Source: Streptomyces gossypii (GTDB lineage: Bacteria > Actinomycetota > Actinomycetes > Streptomycetales > Streptomycetaceae). From it: DNA of 64,000 nt. Within the stretch, counting starts at the first letter, position 1; every line of letters starts with the position of its first letter. The position numbers and the translations under genes are program-made. Under the pieces are notes generated by a model. It did no database searches. It was not told the origin of the DNA and saw only the letters and a program-made list of their open reading frames with translations. Of the stretch, positions 24,236 to 32,449 are shown piece by piece. The stretch covers positions 93,107 through 157,106 of the forward strand of contig NZ_JAJAGO010000017.1 in NCBI RefSeq assembly GCF_025165795.1. Direction: 5' to 3'.

Positions 24236-24393
24236 TCCAGGGGTACCGGAACCCAGGACGACTCGTGTCGGGCAGAGCCGATGTGCGGGCAGCACTCCGC
24301 GGCCGCCGGAGCGGCCGGCAGGACGGGTTGCGCTCTCTGGGCCGCTTCCCGGACGAGGGCTGCCATCCCGGGAGGGGCGTAAGCGGAGATCAC
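24232..24393 (-). CDS. 53-aa peptide, translationally coupled at both ends
   Basis: GTG 24393 overlaps the methyltransferase stop as GTGA, and the peptide's own TGA (24232-24234) overlaps the amidotransferase GTG as GTGA. The sequence starts MISAYAPPGMAALVREAAQ, has an Ala/Pro-rich middle (PVLPAAPAAA) and ends ECCPHIGSARHESSW then VPVPLE. Two adjacent cysteines, His, Ser and Trp are gathered in the last 20 residues. About four in five third codon positions are G or C, compatible with coding. It has no family I recognise. It could be a precursor or scaffold peptide for the neighbouring enzymes, a small carrier or regulator, or a chance frame; the exact double overlap argues against chance. Confidence 0.55.
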   Translation of the reverse strand: MISAYAPPGMAALVREAAQRAQPVLPAAPAAAECCPHIGSARHESSWVPVPLE

Positions 24394-25121
24394 GCGGGCT
24401 TCCGGCTCCACAGCGCGCAGATCCGCATGTTGGCCTCGATCGGCCCCTTCTCCAGGTCGGCGCGGAGTGCGGTGAGCCCCTCCTCGAAGTCCTGTTCCGA
24501 AATCAGATGGAGTACGGAGAACGCCTTCTGGCTGTAGCTGGCGGCGTCGGTGAGTTCGTAGAAGCTCTCCAGCACCCGCTCGTGCTCCGTGCTGAACCCG
24601 GCGGCGCGCTGGCTTGCAGCCAGCGCCGGGACCGGGTGGTACCGGGCCAGCTCGGCGTCGACGGTGGCGGGGAAGTAGCGCGCGACCGGGACGCGGTTGC
24701 GGATGATCCACTCCGAGTCCGTCGCCGTGCAGAGCAGGCCGCCGGGCTTGAGCGCCCGGAACGCGCGGGAGAAGTAGGGGCCCGGGTCCGGGAGATGATG
24801 GATGACGTCGATGGAGAAGATCAGGTCGAAACTCTCTTCGGGGAAGTCGAGCTCTTCGGCGCGCCCGCGCAGCAGCTCCAGCTCGGCCGGGTGGTCGGCG
24901 GCGGCGTGGAGCATCTCGGCGGACGGGTCCACCCCGACGGCGCGGGATCCTGTCTCCTGCTGGACTCCCGCCAGATGGTTGGCCGTGCCGCACCCCACCT
25001 CCAGCACCCGGGAGCTACTGGTCAGCCCCGCGTACTCGATGAGGTGCTCCACGAGCCCGGAGTAGGGGCGGCGGTGCCGCGCATACTCGGCAGCGTGCTG
25101 GTCGTAGTCCACGGTGGTCAT
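24390..25121 (-). CDS. Class I SAM-dependent methyltransferase of the peptide operon
   Basis: 243 residues. Motif I VLEVGCGTANHLAG (residues about 39-52), GVDPSAEML, RGRAEELDFPEESFDLI and the post-motif LKPGGLLC are standard for UbiE/Methyltransf_11 proteins. The segment SIDVIHHLPDPGPYF fits small-molecule O- or N-methyltransferases. ATG 25121 overlaps the stop of the kinase gene as ATGA and has GGAGGGG upstream. Its stop overlaps the start of the 53-aa peptide gene. The acceptor is unknown but should be the product or an intermediate of this locus. Confidence 0.87.
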   Translation of the reverse strand: MTTVDYDQHAAEYARHRRPYSGLVEHLIEYAGLTSSSRVLEVGCGTANHLAGVQQETGSRAVGVDPSAEMLHAAADHPAELELLRGRAEELDFPEESFDLIFSIDVIHHLPDPGPYFSRAFRALKPGGLLCTATDSEWIIRNRVPVARYFPATVDAELARYHPVPALAASQRAAGFSTEHERVLESFYELTDAASYSQKAFSVLHLISEQDFEEGLTALRADLEKGPIEANMRICALWSRKPA

Positions 25122-26626
25122 GTGCACCCCTCCTGCAGTGAGTTCTTCTCGTACACGGTCCTGGCGCGCTCCACATACCAGAGCATGTACGCGTAGGTGG
25201 CGAGCCAGGCGTACCGGGTGCGCATGGAGTGCTCGTACTTCAGCCACCCGCCCAGGGAACTGGCCGCCCCCAGGTAGAGGCGGCACCGCACCCGTTCGGG
25301 CGGCTCGTCCCCGGGACTGCACGTGATCAGCTGCCGCTCCACCGCCAGCAGTTCGTCGGAGAACCGCAGCGGGAGACGCAGCGAGCTGAGGTCGTGCGGT
25401 CCGCCCCCGGCGCGGACGGCGACATCGGTCGCGAAGAGACGCTCCGCCGTTCCGCTGTGCGCGGCCTCCAGCACCGCGGCCATCGGAAGCAGTCCGTGCA
25501 GCAGTGTGGCCAGGTCGAAGACCGGATCGCCGTATCCGACGTCAGGCCGGTCCCGCCCCTCCCAAAGGGTGCGCGGGTCGATGAGGACCGGACCTCCGCC
25601 GGTCCGCCGGAGCATGTTCGTCAGATTGACGTCCCCGTGGGCGCTGCTACCACTGCGCGGCAGCAGCGACGGCGTGGCCAGGTTGAGCCATTCGGACGCC
25701 TCGGTGTATCCGCGCAGCTTCACCCCGTCGGGCAGCAGGACGTCGGCGCCGAGCGCCTCGTCCAGGTCGGCGTCCGGGAAGAACGCGTGGAAGGTGGAGC
25801 GGAACGCCGGGAAGTCGCGCAGCGCGTGAAAGCGTTCGCGGTAGAGGTAGTCCCCGACGGTGGGCTGCCGGGGGGTGGCGGTGAGGCGGTACCAGCTGCT
25901 CAGCTGGTCGAGGTAGGGCATGAGGGTGCCGACCGCGTCCGCGCGTAACTTGGTCCGCGCGGCATCCTCGAACAGCTGGTCGGTGAGGTCTGCGGGGCCT
26001 GCGGCCTCCATGAGGCTCGCTGCCTGGCTGCCCTCGGTGTGTATGCCGTAGAGCCTCGGGAACAGCGGCTCACACCCGGCCCGGGTGAGTTCGTCGTTGG
26101 TCCGGCTGACGAACTGCCGCTCGGGTTCGATGACATCCAGGCCGCCGATCTTCGCCACGATCTCCTTGCCGGCGTTGAACTGGATCACACCGGTGGAGTC
26201 GGAGCCGGGGCGGTGGGTCCTGGTGAACACGGGCTCCGGCAGCGTCGCCGCGGCCCAGGTGCGCAGGCGGGCCGCTTCGACAACTTCACCGACCGCGGCG
26301 AAGTCCCGCTCCTCGTCCCCGCCGTCCGGCTCCCCCGAACGGTCCAGGCACCAGCCGTGCAGCGTGCTGCCCAGGAGGTAGACGGTGCTCCGGGACAGCC
26401 CTTCGGCCTCCGCGAGCGAGGTGACCCCGACTCCGAAGGGCCGGAGGCGCTCAGCGAGCCGGGTGGCGAGCCGGGCACCGTGGAAGGGCTCCACGACCAC
26501 GAGCGTCGGCCGCACGGTGTCCAGCGCCGGGTCGCTGTTCCTGAGACTGGCGTAGAGCGCCGCCAGTTCGGCCGCGGAGGCGGGCCTGCCCTCCGTCATG
26601 AATAACCCGGAAGAGGTTTCGCCCAC
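25118..26626 (-). CDS. Kinase-like phosphotransferase with unassigned N-terminal domain
   Basis: 502 residues. The catalytic core is of the APH/choline-kinase type: AHGDVNLTN with D332 as catalytic base and N337, then VLIDPR with D350 as the metal ligand. Lys in GKEIVAKIGG near residue 160 would bind ATP. The first about 125 residues (RPTLVVVEPFHGARLATRL, then TVYLLGSTLHGWCLD) are not a known kinase region to me and look like a separate alpha/beta domain. GTG 26626 has AGGGAAGAG upstream; ATG 26599 is the alternative. It is the first gene of the operon and might phosphorylate a pathway intermediate or inactivate the product. Confidence 0.75.
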   Translation of the reverse strand: MGETSSGLFMTEGRPASAAELAALYASLRNSDPALDTVRPTLVVVEPFHGARLATRLAERLRPFGVGVTSLAEAEGLSRSTVYLLGSTLHGWCLDRSGEPDGGDEERDFAAVGEVVEAARLRTWAAATLPEPVFTRTHRPGSDSTGVIQFNAGKEIVAKIGGLDVIEPERQFVSRTNDELTRAGCEPLFPRLYGIHTEGSQAASLMEAAGPADLTDQLFEDAARTKLRADAVGTLMPYLDQLSSWYRLTATPRQPTVGDYLYRERFHALRDFPAFRSTFHAFFPDADLDEALGADVLLPDGVKLRGYTEASEWLNLATPSLLPRSGSSAHGDVNLTNMLRRTGGGPVLIDPRTLWEGRDRPDVGYGDPVFDLATLLHGLLPMAAVLEAAHSGTAERLFATDVAVRAGGGPHDLSSLRLPLRFSDELLAVERQLITCSPGDEPPERVRCRLYLGAASSLGGWLKYEHSMRTRYAWLATYAYMLWYVERARTVYEKNSLQEGCT

Positions 26627-27142
26627 GACTCTTCCCTTTCACCTGAAATTCACGTGATCGACCGGCTGATGCTAACCGTGACGGCCCGGCACTGGCTATA
26701 TCGACGCACCGCGACTCTCGCATCAGGAACCTCACTGGTCCCAGCTGGCACACGTTTACCAGGAGCAACAATTCACACTCCACAGTTGTGATGTACGCCA
26801 CAATGTGCGAGATGATTCTCCTTCGGCAATTCACCTCGGCCTGGCTCCCATGCATGGTCGGACCAGCGCCACCGGCCACATCCACTTCGGCGTCCGCTTC
26901 GCCATCCGGGTGCCCTCGGGCTCCACTTCGGCCAGTCCCCACGGCGTGGAGGTCGCCGACTTCGGAGCGGACTCCCCCCGACACACCGGAAGAACCGTTT
27001 CGGCGGGGCGGCGAAAGACCCGCATGCGCCGCATGCACCACATGCGGCGCTCCTGCCCCGTACTCTGAGGGCAGCCCTGGAGCGTTCACCGGCAGCGGGG
27101 CACCGCAGCCGGACGAGGACACGGTTTCGGACTGGGAGCACA
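26627..27142. other. 516-bp divergent regulatory spacer
   Basis: No convincing gene lies here. It separates the kinase operon from the FemAB-like gene and is AT-richer than its surroundings near 26660-26830, which should hold both promoters. CACAGTTGTGATGTACGCCACA shows short TTGTG/CACAA inverted motifs. Near the plus-strand gene it contains a perfect hairpin (separate entry). Open frames in this span lack RBS and conserved motifs. Confidence 0.5.
27026..27050 (+). promoter_or_regulatory. 10-bp perfect hairpin in the leader of the FemAB-like gene
   Basis: GCGCCGCATG (27026-27035) and CATGCGGCGC (27041-27050) pair perfectly around a CACCA loop. It sits 93 bp before the ATG at 27143. With no gene ending upstream on this strand, it looks more like an attenuator or mRNA element than a terminator of another gene. 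Confidence 0.5.
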
Positions 27143-28171
27143 ATGAATACTTCGCCGCGTACTGACGCACTCCGCACCCGGGTTGTGCGTACCGTCGAGG
27201 AACTGTCGCCGCAGACAGCCGATCTGGCCTCCCGAGCGGGTGTCTCGGAGTTCTACTACGGGCACGAATTCCTGCGCGCGTACGAGAGGGAACCCATCCA
27301 GCCGGTGCGGGAGGTGCACTACATCGAGGTACTGGACTCCGCCGACCGCCTTCTCGCACTCACCCCCTGCTATGTCCAGGGCGATCCACTCCGGGCGTTA
27401 GGTCTGGCCGACGGGGAGCTCGCTCTGCTGAGCCACGTCTGGCACTGCTCCGACACCCAACTCGCGAGCACCAGCGCCACGCCGGAGCTGGCCGGCCAGG
27501 TGGTGGCGGCCATGCGGAAGGTCGCGGCGACGGCCGGACTCGCCCGCTGCGGCTTCATCAACGTACCGGGCGGGACGGCGACCGCGCGGGCGCTGGAGGG
27601 AACGGGCCTCACCGGCAAGAGCCTGGACACCCGGTACACAGTGGACCTCGCAGCCATGGGCGACTGGGAGGGCTATCTGGCCTCCCTGACCTCAAAGACC
27701 CGCAGGGAGTTCCGACGCCATCTGCGCCGGGCAGAGGAGTGCGGCGTGCGGATCACCGACCGTGCCCCGGACGACTACGAGGCCCCGGAGAGCCTGCGGA
27801 TCCTCGAAGTGCTCATGGAGAACGTCGGCTCCACGGGCTACTACAGCAAGGAACGCTTCTCAGCGTTCCTGCCCTATACGCGGACGGGAGTCCGCATCGT
27901 CGAAGTGGTGCTGGACGGCGAAATCCTCGCGAAGGCGATCATGTTCATCGAGGCGGCCAAGATCCACGCCTGGGCGGGCGGTTATGACAAGCACAGCGAC
28001 AAGCGCAAGGGGCTCACCTTCAGTTCCTACTCCTGTCTGATGGCGGGAATGCTGCAGCTGGGCTTCCAGGCCGGTGTGGCGACCTTCGAGGGCGGACGGC
28101 GCAACGGCGCCTACAAGGAGCGCTTCGGGATGCGCCCCAAGGAACTCGACGCCTACATGTTCGACGCGTGA
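27143..28171 (+). CDS. FemAB/GNAT-like acyl or aminoacyl transferase
   Basis: 342 residues. The second half (RREFRRHLRRAEECGVR, then KAIMFIEAAKIHAWAGGYD, EGGRRNGAYKERFGMRPK) has the basic substrate helix and the R-x-N-x-x-Y-K-x-R-F-G end typical of the FemAB-like/DUF482 group of double-GNAT proteins. Relatives transfer amino acids from aminoacyl-tRNA or acyl groups from CoA to peptidoglycan precursors or natural products. Divergent from the kinase operon and reached through a hairpin leader, it is the natural partner of that operon. Start ATG 27143 with GGGAGC upstream. The donor is unknown. Confidence 0.7.
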   Translation: MNTSPRTDALRTRVVRTVEELSPQTADLASRAGVSEFYYGHEFLRAYEREPIQPVREVHYIEVLDSADRLLALTPCYVQGDPLRALGLADGELALLSHVWHCSDTQLASTSATPELAGQVVAAMRKVAATAGLARCGFINVPGGTATARALEGTGLTGKSLDTRYTVDLAAMGDWEGYLASLTSKTRREFRRHLRRAEECGVRITDRAPDDYEAPESLRILEVLMENVGSTGYYSKERFSAFLPYTRTGVRIVEVVLDGEILAKAIMFIEAAKIHAWAGGYDKHSDKRKGLTFSSYSCLMAGMLQLGFQAGVATFEGGRRNGAYKERFGMRPKELDAYMFDA

Positions 28172-28195
28172 AGGCTTACCGCCACCGGGGCGCCT

Positions 28196-28357
28196 TCAGC
28201 TGTGCCGGCGGCCGGGGAGGTGCGGGTAGGTCTCCGTGAGCTTCTGGCGGAATCCGCGGACGGCGATGCCCGTGCGGTCCGGACAGGCGAGGCGGGCGGC
28301 GAGGGCGTAGGGCACACCGGGGCCCATGGTGGCGAGGGTGCCGGAGAGCGACGCCCA
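28196..28357 (-). pseudogene. Remnant of a thiamine-diphosphate enzyme gene (POXB/ALS-like)
   Basis: On the minus strand the frame reads WASLSGTLATMGPGVPYALA then ARLACPDR, which matches the TPP-enzyme core (usual form GTLATMGPGVPYAIAAKxAxPDRP) just before the GDGA motif. Then the match stops: TGIAVRGFRQKLTETYPHL follows and the frame ends at 28196, so the TPP-binding GDG...NN segment is deleted. It is a short relic left of the phosphoribosyltransferase gene. Confidence 0.65.
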
Positions 28358-28442
28358 TATTCTGCTGCACCCCGTTACTGCCGCACGCCAAGAGGCGGAG
28401 GCGGAACGGGTACCGGCTCGACCCTGCCTGCGCGCCGCCTCG

Positions 28443-29093
28443 TCACGCCTGGTCCGGTTCCCGCAAGGCGTCGAGCACCTCCTCGTCGGAGACTTGGCGG
28501 AAGTCGGCGTACCACTCGCCCACGGATCTCAGGGACTGCGGCTGGTGCAGGCTTACGACGTCATCGGCCTCCTTCCCCAGTGCGGCGGCCATGTCCGGGA
28601 TGCAGACCGGCACCGCCAGCGTGAGGCGGTGCGGCTCGCGCGAGCGCAGATGCCGCAGGGCCGCGCGGGCGGTGATCCCCGTGGCCAGCCCGTCGTCCAC
28701 GAGCATCACGCTGCGACCGCGGATGCCGTACGGGGGGCGCCCCGCGCGGTACACCTGCTCCCGCCGGTGCAGCTCGGCACGCTCCCGGGTCACCTCGGAG
28801 TCGAGCCCCTCCTCCGACAGGTGCAGCGCTGCCAGGCCGGCGCGGTCGTACAGCGGCGGGTCGTCACCGACGATCGCCCCGATACCCACCTCGGGAGCAC
28901 CGGGGACCCCGATCTTGCGGACGACGAGGATGTCCAGCGGCATCTTCAGCACCCGGGCGATCTCGGCACCGACCGGGACTCCCCCACGCGGCAGCGCCAC
29001 TACCGTGACGTCGGCGAGATCACGGCTCTTCGCCCACTCGTCGAGCCGGAGAGCGAGTTCCCGGCCCGCCTGCCGACGGTTCTCAAAGCGCAC
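28443..29093 (-). CDS. Phosphoribosyltransferase-family protein
   Basis: 216 residues. The PRPP-binding motif VMLVDDGLATGITARAAL lies at about residues 125-142, and ALPRGGVPVGAEIA with VVRKIGVPGAPEVGIGAI provide the first PRTase loops. Such stand-alone type I PRTase-like proteins, often next to dienelactone hydrolase or erythromycin-esterase domains, are of unclear function. Start GTG 29093, AAGGAG 6 nt upstream. It follows the LuxR-ATPase gene by 85 bp on the same strand. Confidence 0.85.
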   Translation of the reverse strand: MRFENRRQAGRELALRLDEWAKSRDLADVTVVALPRGGVPVGAEIARVLKMPLDILVVRKIGVPGAPEVGIGAIVGDDPPLYDRAGLAALHLSEEGLDSEVTRERAELHRREQVYRAGRPPYGIRGRSVMLVDDGLATGITARAALRHLRSREPHRLTLAVPVCIPDMAAALGKEADDVVSLHQPQSLRSVGEWYADFRQVSDEEVLDALREPDQA

Positions 29094-29178
29094 GACCGGC
29101 TCCTTCTCCCAGGTTGTCGTACCCGCCGGGTACCGCCAACAGGACGAGCCATGCGCCGAAGCTCTCGCCGGCGTGCGA

Positions 29179-31986
29179 CTACCGGACGGCCGTGGGAGCG
29201 AGGCCGAGGCCGGCCAGCACCGCCGTGCCGGCGGCGGCATGGGCGTTCCCGGCGAGTAGCAGCGTGCGCGCCGACTGGTAGCGGCAGCCTGCCGCGTCGA
29301 ACGCCGCTGCGGCGGCAAGCTGCCGCGTCAGGTCGCCGTCCAGCAGCGCCTCCGCCCGGTCCAGCTGGGCGGTGGCGACCGGGTTGCCGGCGACCACGCT
29401 CCGGGTGGCGGCGAGCCGCTCCGGGGCGTCCGGGTGCCCGGCGAGCACCGAAGCCTCCGCCCGGAGCGTCACATACCAGTGCAGCCAGATCCAGGAGACC
29501 CACTTCCACACCTGCTCCGGCTCCGGTGCGAGCCGCTCCAGGGCCGCTTCCGCGTCCCCCTGATGGAGCAGGACCATGGCGTCGAAGACCGCACCGTAGC
29601 CATGGCGGTGCTCCGCTGCGGTGCCCGCTTGGTCGACGACCGTGAGCCAGGTCGCGCGGGCGTCGTGGTCGCCGCGCAGGCCGTGGATCATGGCGACCGA
29701 CGCGGCGGCCGGGCCGAGCGAGAACGACCGCTGCCGGCCGCTCTGCTCCCACGCGTCGAGGAATTTCCCGCTGCCTGTGAGTACGGCTCCGGCATCGCCC
29801 GCGAACGCGTCCGCGATCAGGAGCCAGGACGTGGCGTGGTGACCCGCCTCCGCAAACAGCGGGTGGTCGGCGAGCTGCCTGCCCCACCGGTGGGCCTGCG
29901 GCAGATCACCCACGCCGAGTGCGGTACCGGCGGCCATGGCGAGGGCGTCCATCCATTCGTGCGTACGGGCGGGGGTGCGCGGTACCGAGGCCAGGATATC
30001 GATCCGGCGCCGGGCGGCAGCGGCGGCGGCGAAGGGCTCTCCGGTCCAGCTCCGGGCGCCGGAGAGCGCGTCGAGGGCGGCGGACTCGGCCACCGGGTCT
30101 TCCGCCCGCCGGGCGAGTGCGACGGCCCGTTCAGCGCACTCGACGGTCTCCTGGAGCGTGTTCTCCGAAGCTCCCTGGACCGCGCCGAAGGCATCGGAGA
30201 CCACCGCCGCCTCGGCCAGCGCGACAGCCGCTTCGGCAGCAGGGCCGGCAGTCGGGTCGCCGTCGCCGGACAGCTCCCGCGCTGCCGCGAGCACGGCGGC
30301 CACCTCCGCCACGGCGGGTATCCGTGTGAACTCACTGGAGAAGCGGTACGCGACGGTGGCGGCGGCCGCCAGGTCGCGGCCGGCCCCGGCGTTGTCGCCG
30401 GCCCGGCGGGCGGCCTCTCCGGCGGCACGGTGCAGGCGGAACATGTCGTCGCCGTGCCTGCGGCAGCCGGCCACCCCGGCGGCCTCCCGCAGCGCCGCGG
30501 CAGCGGCGGCGTCACCGGCGAGCGCGGCCGCCTGCTCGAACCGCTCCTGTGCCTCACCGAGAAGGTTGCGGGTGAAGGTCAGCTCGGCCAGGGACAGGGC
30601 GAGACGGCAGGCGTCGGCCCGCTGCTCCGGCTGGTCGGCGGCCCAGGTGAGGGCAGCACGCAGGTCCTCTGCCCTCGCGTCGAACCGGGCGCGCCAGTCC
30701 GGGCCCTCGGCCCCCTTGAGGAGGGTCGCGTCTGCCAGGCACCAGCTCATGTGGCGAGAGCGGACATCCGTCAGCTCACCGGCGTCGGCGAGCCGCTCCC
30801 TCCCGTACTGGCGGATGGTCTCCAGCGCCTGGTACCGGGTGCCGGTCGCGGAGGGTGCCGCGGTGAGCAGGCTCTGTTCGGCGAGTCTTCCGAGCCCGTC
30901 GGCGACCGCGGCCGGATCCAGTGGGGCGAACCCGGCCACCGCGGTGGCCGCCTCCGCGGTGAAGGGCATCACGAACACGGAAATCCGGCGCAGCAGCGCC
31001 CGATCCTGCGACTCCAGCAGGTCATGGCTCCAGTCCAGCACCGCCCGCACCGACCGGTGCCTGTCGTCCGCGCGGGGTCCGCCGGCGAGGATCCGCAGCG
31101 GGTCGGAGAGGCTGGCCGTGAGACCGTCCAGGCCGAGCGTGGGCCACCGTGCCGCCGCCAGTTCGATCGCCAGCGCCATGCCGTCCAGCCGCTCGCAGAC
31201 TGCCGCGATGCGGTCACGTACCGCCGGTTCCGGCGGACGGCCGGCCGCCGCCGCCCGTTCCATGAACAGGGTGACGGCCTCCGACTCGCTGCCGTCCGCC
31301 CAGGACAGCGGCGGGACCGGGAAGGCCCACTCGAACGGCACCATCAGCCGGGCCCGGCTCGTCGCCAGCACCCGCAGCCGCGGGCAGGCCACCAGCAGCC
31401 GTTCCAGGAACGGCGCCACCCCGTCGCGCACCTGCTCGCAGTTGTCCCACACCAGGAGCGCCTCGCGGTCCGCCAGCGCGGCCAGCACCGCCTCGTCGAT
31501 ACCGCGCCCGGGCTGCTCGCCCACGCCCACGGCCGTTGCGACAGCCGCCCCCACACGCCCCGGATCGGTGAGCGGGGCCAGGTCGACGAACCACACACCG
31601 TCGGCGAACTCGCCGGCCGCCTCCGCTGCCACCGCGAGCGCGAGCCGGGTCTTCCCCACCCCGCCGGGGCCGACCACGGTCACCTGTCGGCGTGCCTTCA
31701 CCGCGTCGGCCAGCTCCCCGCGCTCACGCACCCGGCCGATGAACGCCGTCAAAGGTGCGGGGAGGGCGGATACCGGGCGTGACTGCTCAGCACGGGCGGA
31801 CTCGGCCGCGCGCCGGGAGAGCGCCCGCCGGTCCGGCACCTCCAACTTGCGCAGCAGTGCGGAGACGTGCGACTCGACTGTGCGTACGGAGATGAACAGC
31901 CGCGCGGCGATCTCCGCGTTGCTGAGGTGCTCCCCGAGCAGCGCGAGCACATCGGCTTCCCGAGCTGAGATCTTGGAAGTGGACAC
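29179..31986 (-). CDS. LuxR-type regulator with AAA/NB-ARC-like ATPase and TPR region
   Basis: About 935 residues. It begins with a LuxR/GerE HTH (ISAREADVLALLGEHLSNAE, then RTVESHVSALLRKL), followed by a P-loop ATPase with Walker A GPGGVGKTRLAL and Walker B-like LLVWDNCEQ, and a long alanine-rich helical C-terminal part typical of TPR-like sensors. The HTH at the N-terminus instead of the C-terminus is the layout of the predicted ATPase-COG3903/LuxR proteins. Chosen start GTG 31986 has a weak RBS; longer frames run into the divergent VOC gene. Regulatory target is unknown, but the VOC/PPOX operon is adjacent and divergent. Confidence 0.85.
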   Translation of the reverse strand: MSTSKISAREADVLALLGEHLSNAEIAARLFISVRTVESHVSALLRKLEVPDRRALSRRAAESARAEQSRPVSALPAPLTAFIGRVRERGELADAVKARRQVTVVGPGGVGKTRLALAVAAEAAGEFADGVWFVDLAPLTDPGRVGAAVATAVGVGEQPGRGIDEAVLAALADREALLVWDNCEQVRDGVAPFLERLLVACPRLRVLATSRARLMVPFEWAFPVPPLSWADGSESEAVTLFMERAAAAGRPPEPAVRDRIAAVCERLDGMALAIELAAARWPTLGLDGLTASLSDPLRILAGGPRADDRHRSVRAVLDWSHDLLESQDRALLRRISVFVMPFTAEAATAVAGFAPLDPAAVADGLGRLAEQSLLTAAPSATGTRYQALETIRQYGRERLADAGELTDVRSRHMSWCLADATLLKGAEGPDWRARFDARAEDLRAALTWAADQPEQRADACRLALSLAELTFTRNLLGEAQERFEQAAALAGDAAAAAALREAAGVAGCRRHGDDMFRLHRAAGEAARRAGDNAGAGRDLAAAATVAYRFSSEFTRIPAVAEVAAVLAAARELSGDGDPTAGPAAEAAVALAEAAVVSDAFGAVQGASENTLQETVECAERAVALARRAEDPVAESAALDALSGARSWTGEPFAAAAAARRRIDILASVPRTPARTHEWMDALAMAAGTALGVGDLPQAHRWGRQLADHPLFAEAGHHATSWLLIADAFAGDAGAVLTGSGKFLDAWEQSGRQRSFSLGPAAASVAMIHGLRGDHDARATWLTVVDQAGTAAEHRHGYGAVFDAMVLLHQGDAEAALERLAPEPEQVWKWVSWIWLHWYVTLRAEASVLAGHPDAPERLAATRSVVAGNPVATAQLDRAEALLDGDLTRQLAAAAAFDAAGCRYQSARTLLLAGNAHAAAGTAVLAGLGLAPTAVR

Positions 31987-32092
31987 CGAGCCATTATCCG
32001 TGGTGGCTTCCGTGGTCGGCACGGAGGCGGACCGGACCGGGCCGGGAGAGGCTGGTGCCAACAGCGATCGAGCAACCACAGGAGTGATCATC

Positions 32093-32449
32093 ATGACCGG
32101 TACCGCCACCCGAGGGATCAAGACGGTGCTGCATCCCGTTTCCGACCTGGCGCAGGCCAAGGCCGTGTACGCCGCCCTGCTCGGCGTCCCGCCGCAGGTC
32201 GACGAGTCCTACTACGTCGCCTTCGAAGCCGAGGGCCAGCACATCGGGCTGCTGCCGGGCGGCGGCCCGCAGGGGCTGACCTCCTCACTGGCCTACTGGC
32301 ATGTGCCGGACATCGAGGCGAAGCTGGCCGAGGTGACCGCCGCGGGGGCCACCGTGACGGAAGCCGCGCACGACGTGGGCGGCGGCCGTCTGATCGCCAC
32401 CGTCACCGACCCCGACGGCAACGCCCTGGGCCTGCTGCAGGACCGATGA
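32093..32449 (+). CDS. VOC (glyoxalase/bleomycin resistance) family protein
   Basis: 118 residues. Two beta-alpha-beta-beta-beta units with the starts TVLHPVSDLAQAKAVYAALL and AYWHVPDIEAKLAEV, and ending TDPDGNALGLLQ. VOC metal ligands (His near the first strand, Glu/His later) are partly present. Function may be glyoxalase-like or ligand binding. ATG 32093, AGGAG 8 nt upstream. Its stop overlaps the next start as ATGA, so it is coupled to the PPOX gene. Divergent from the LuxR-ATPase gene. Confidence 0.85.
   Translation: MTGTATRGIKTVLHPVSDLAQAKAVYAALLGVPPQVDESYYVAFEAEGQHIGLLPGGGPQGLTSSLAYWHVPDIEAKLAEVTAAGATVTEAAHDVGGGRLIATVTDPDGNALGLLQDR

Noticed and set aside
24232..24993. 253-codon frame that contains the 53-aa peptide at its end
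   Set aside because: The upstream part is a shadow of the methyltransferase gene; only the last 53 codons lie outside it and have their own GTG.
26788..27165. Open frames in the spacer between kinase and FemAB-like genes
   Set aside because: No RBS, no motifs; the span holds a hairpin and promoter-like AT-rich DNA.
29434..31782. Long plus-strand open frame opposite the LuxR-ATPase gene
   Set aside because: Shadow caused by high GC; the minus strand has the HTH and Walker motifs.
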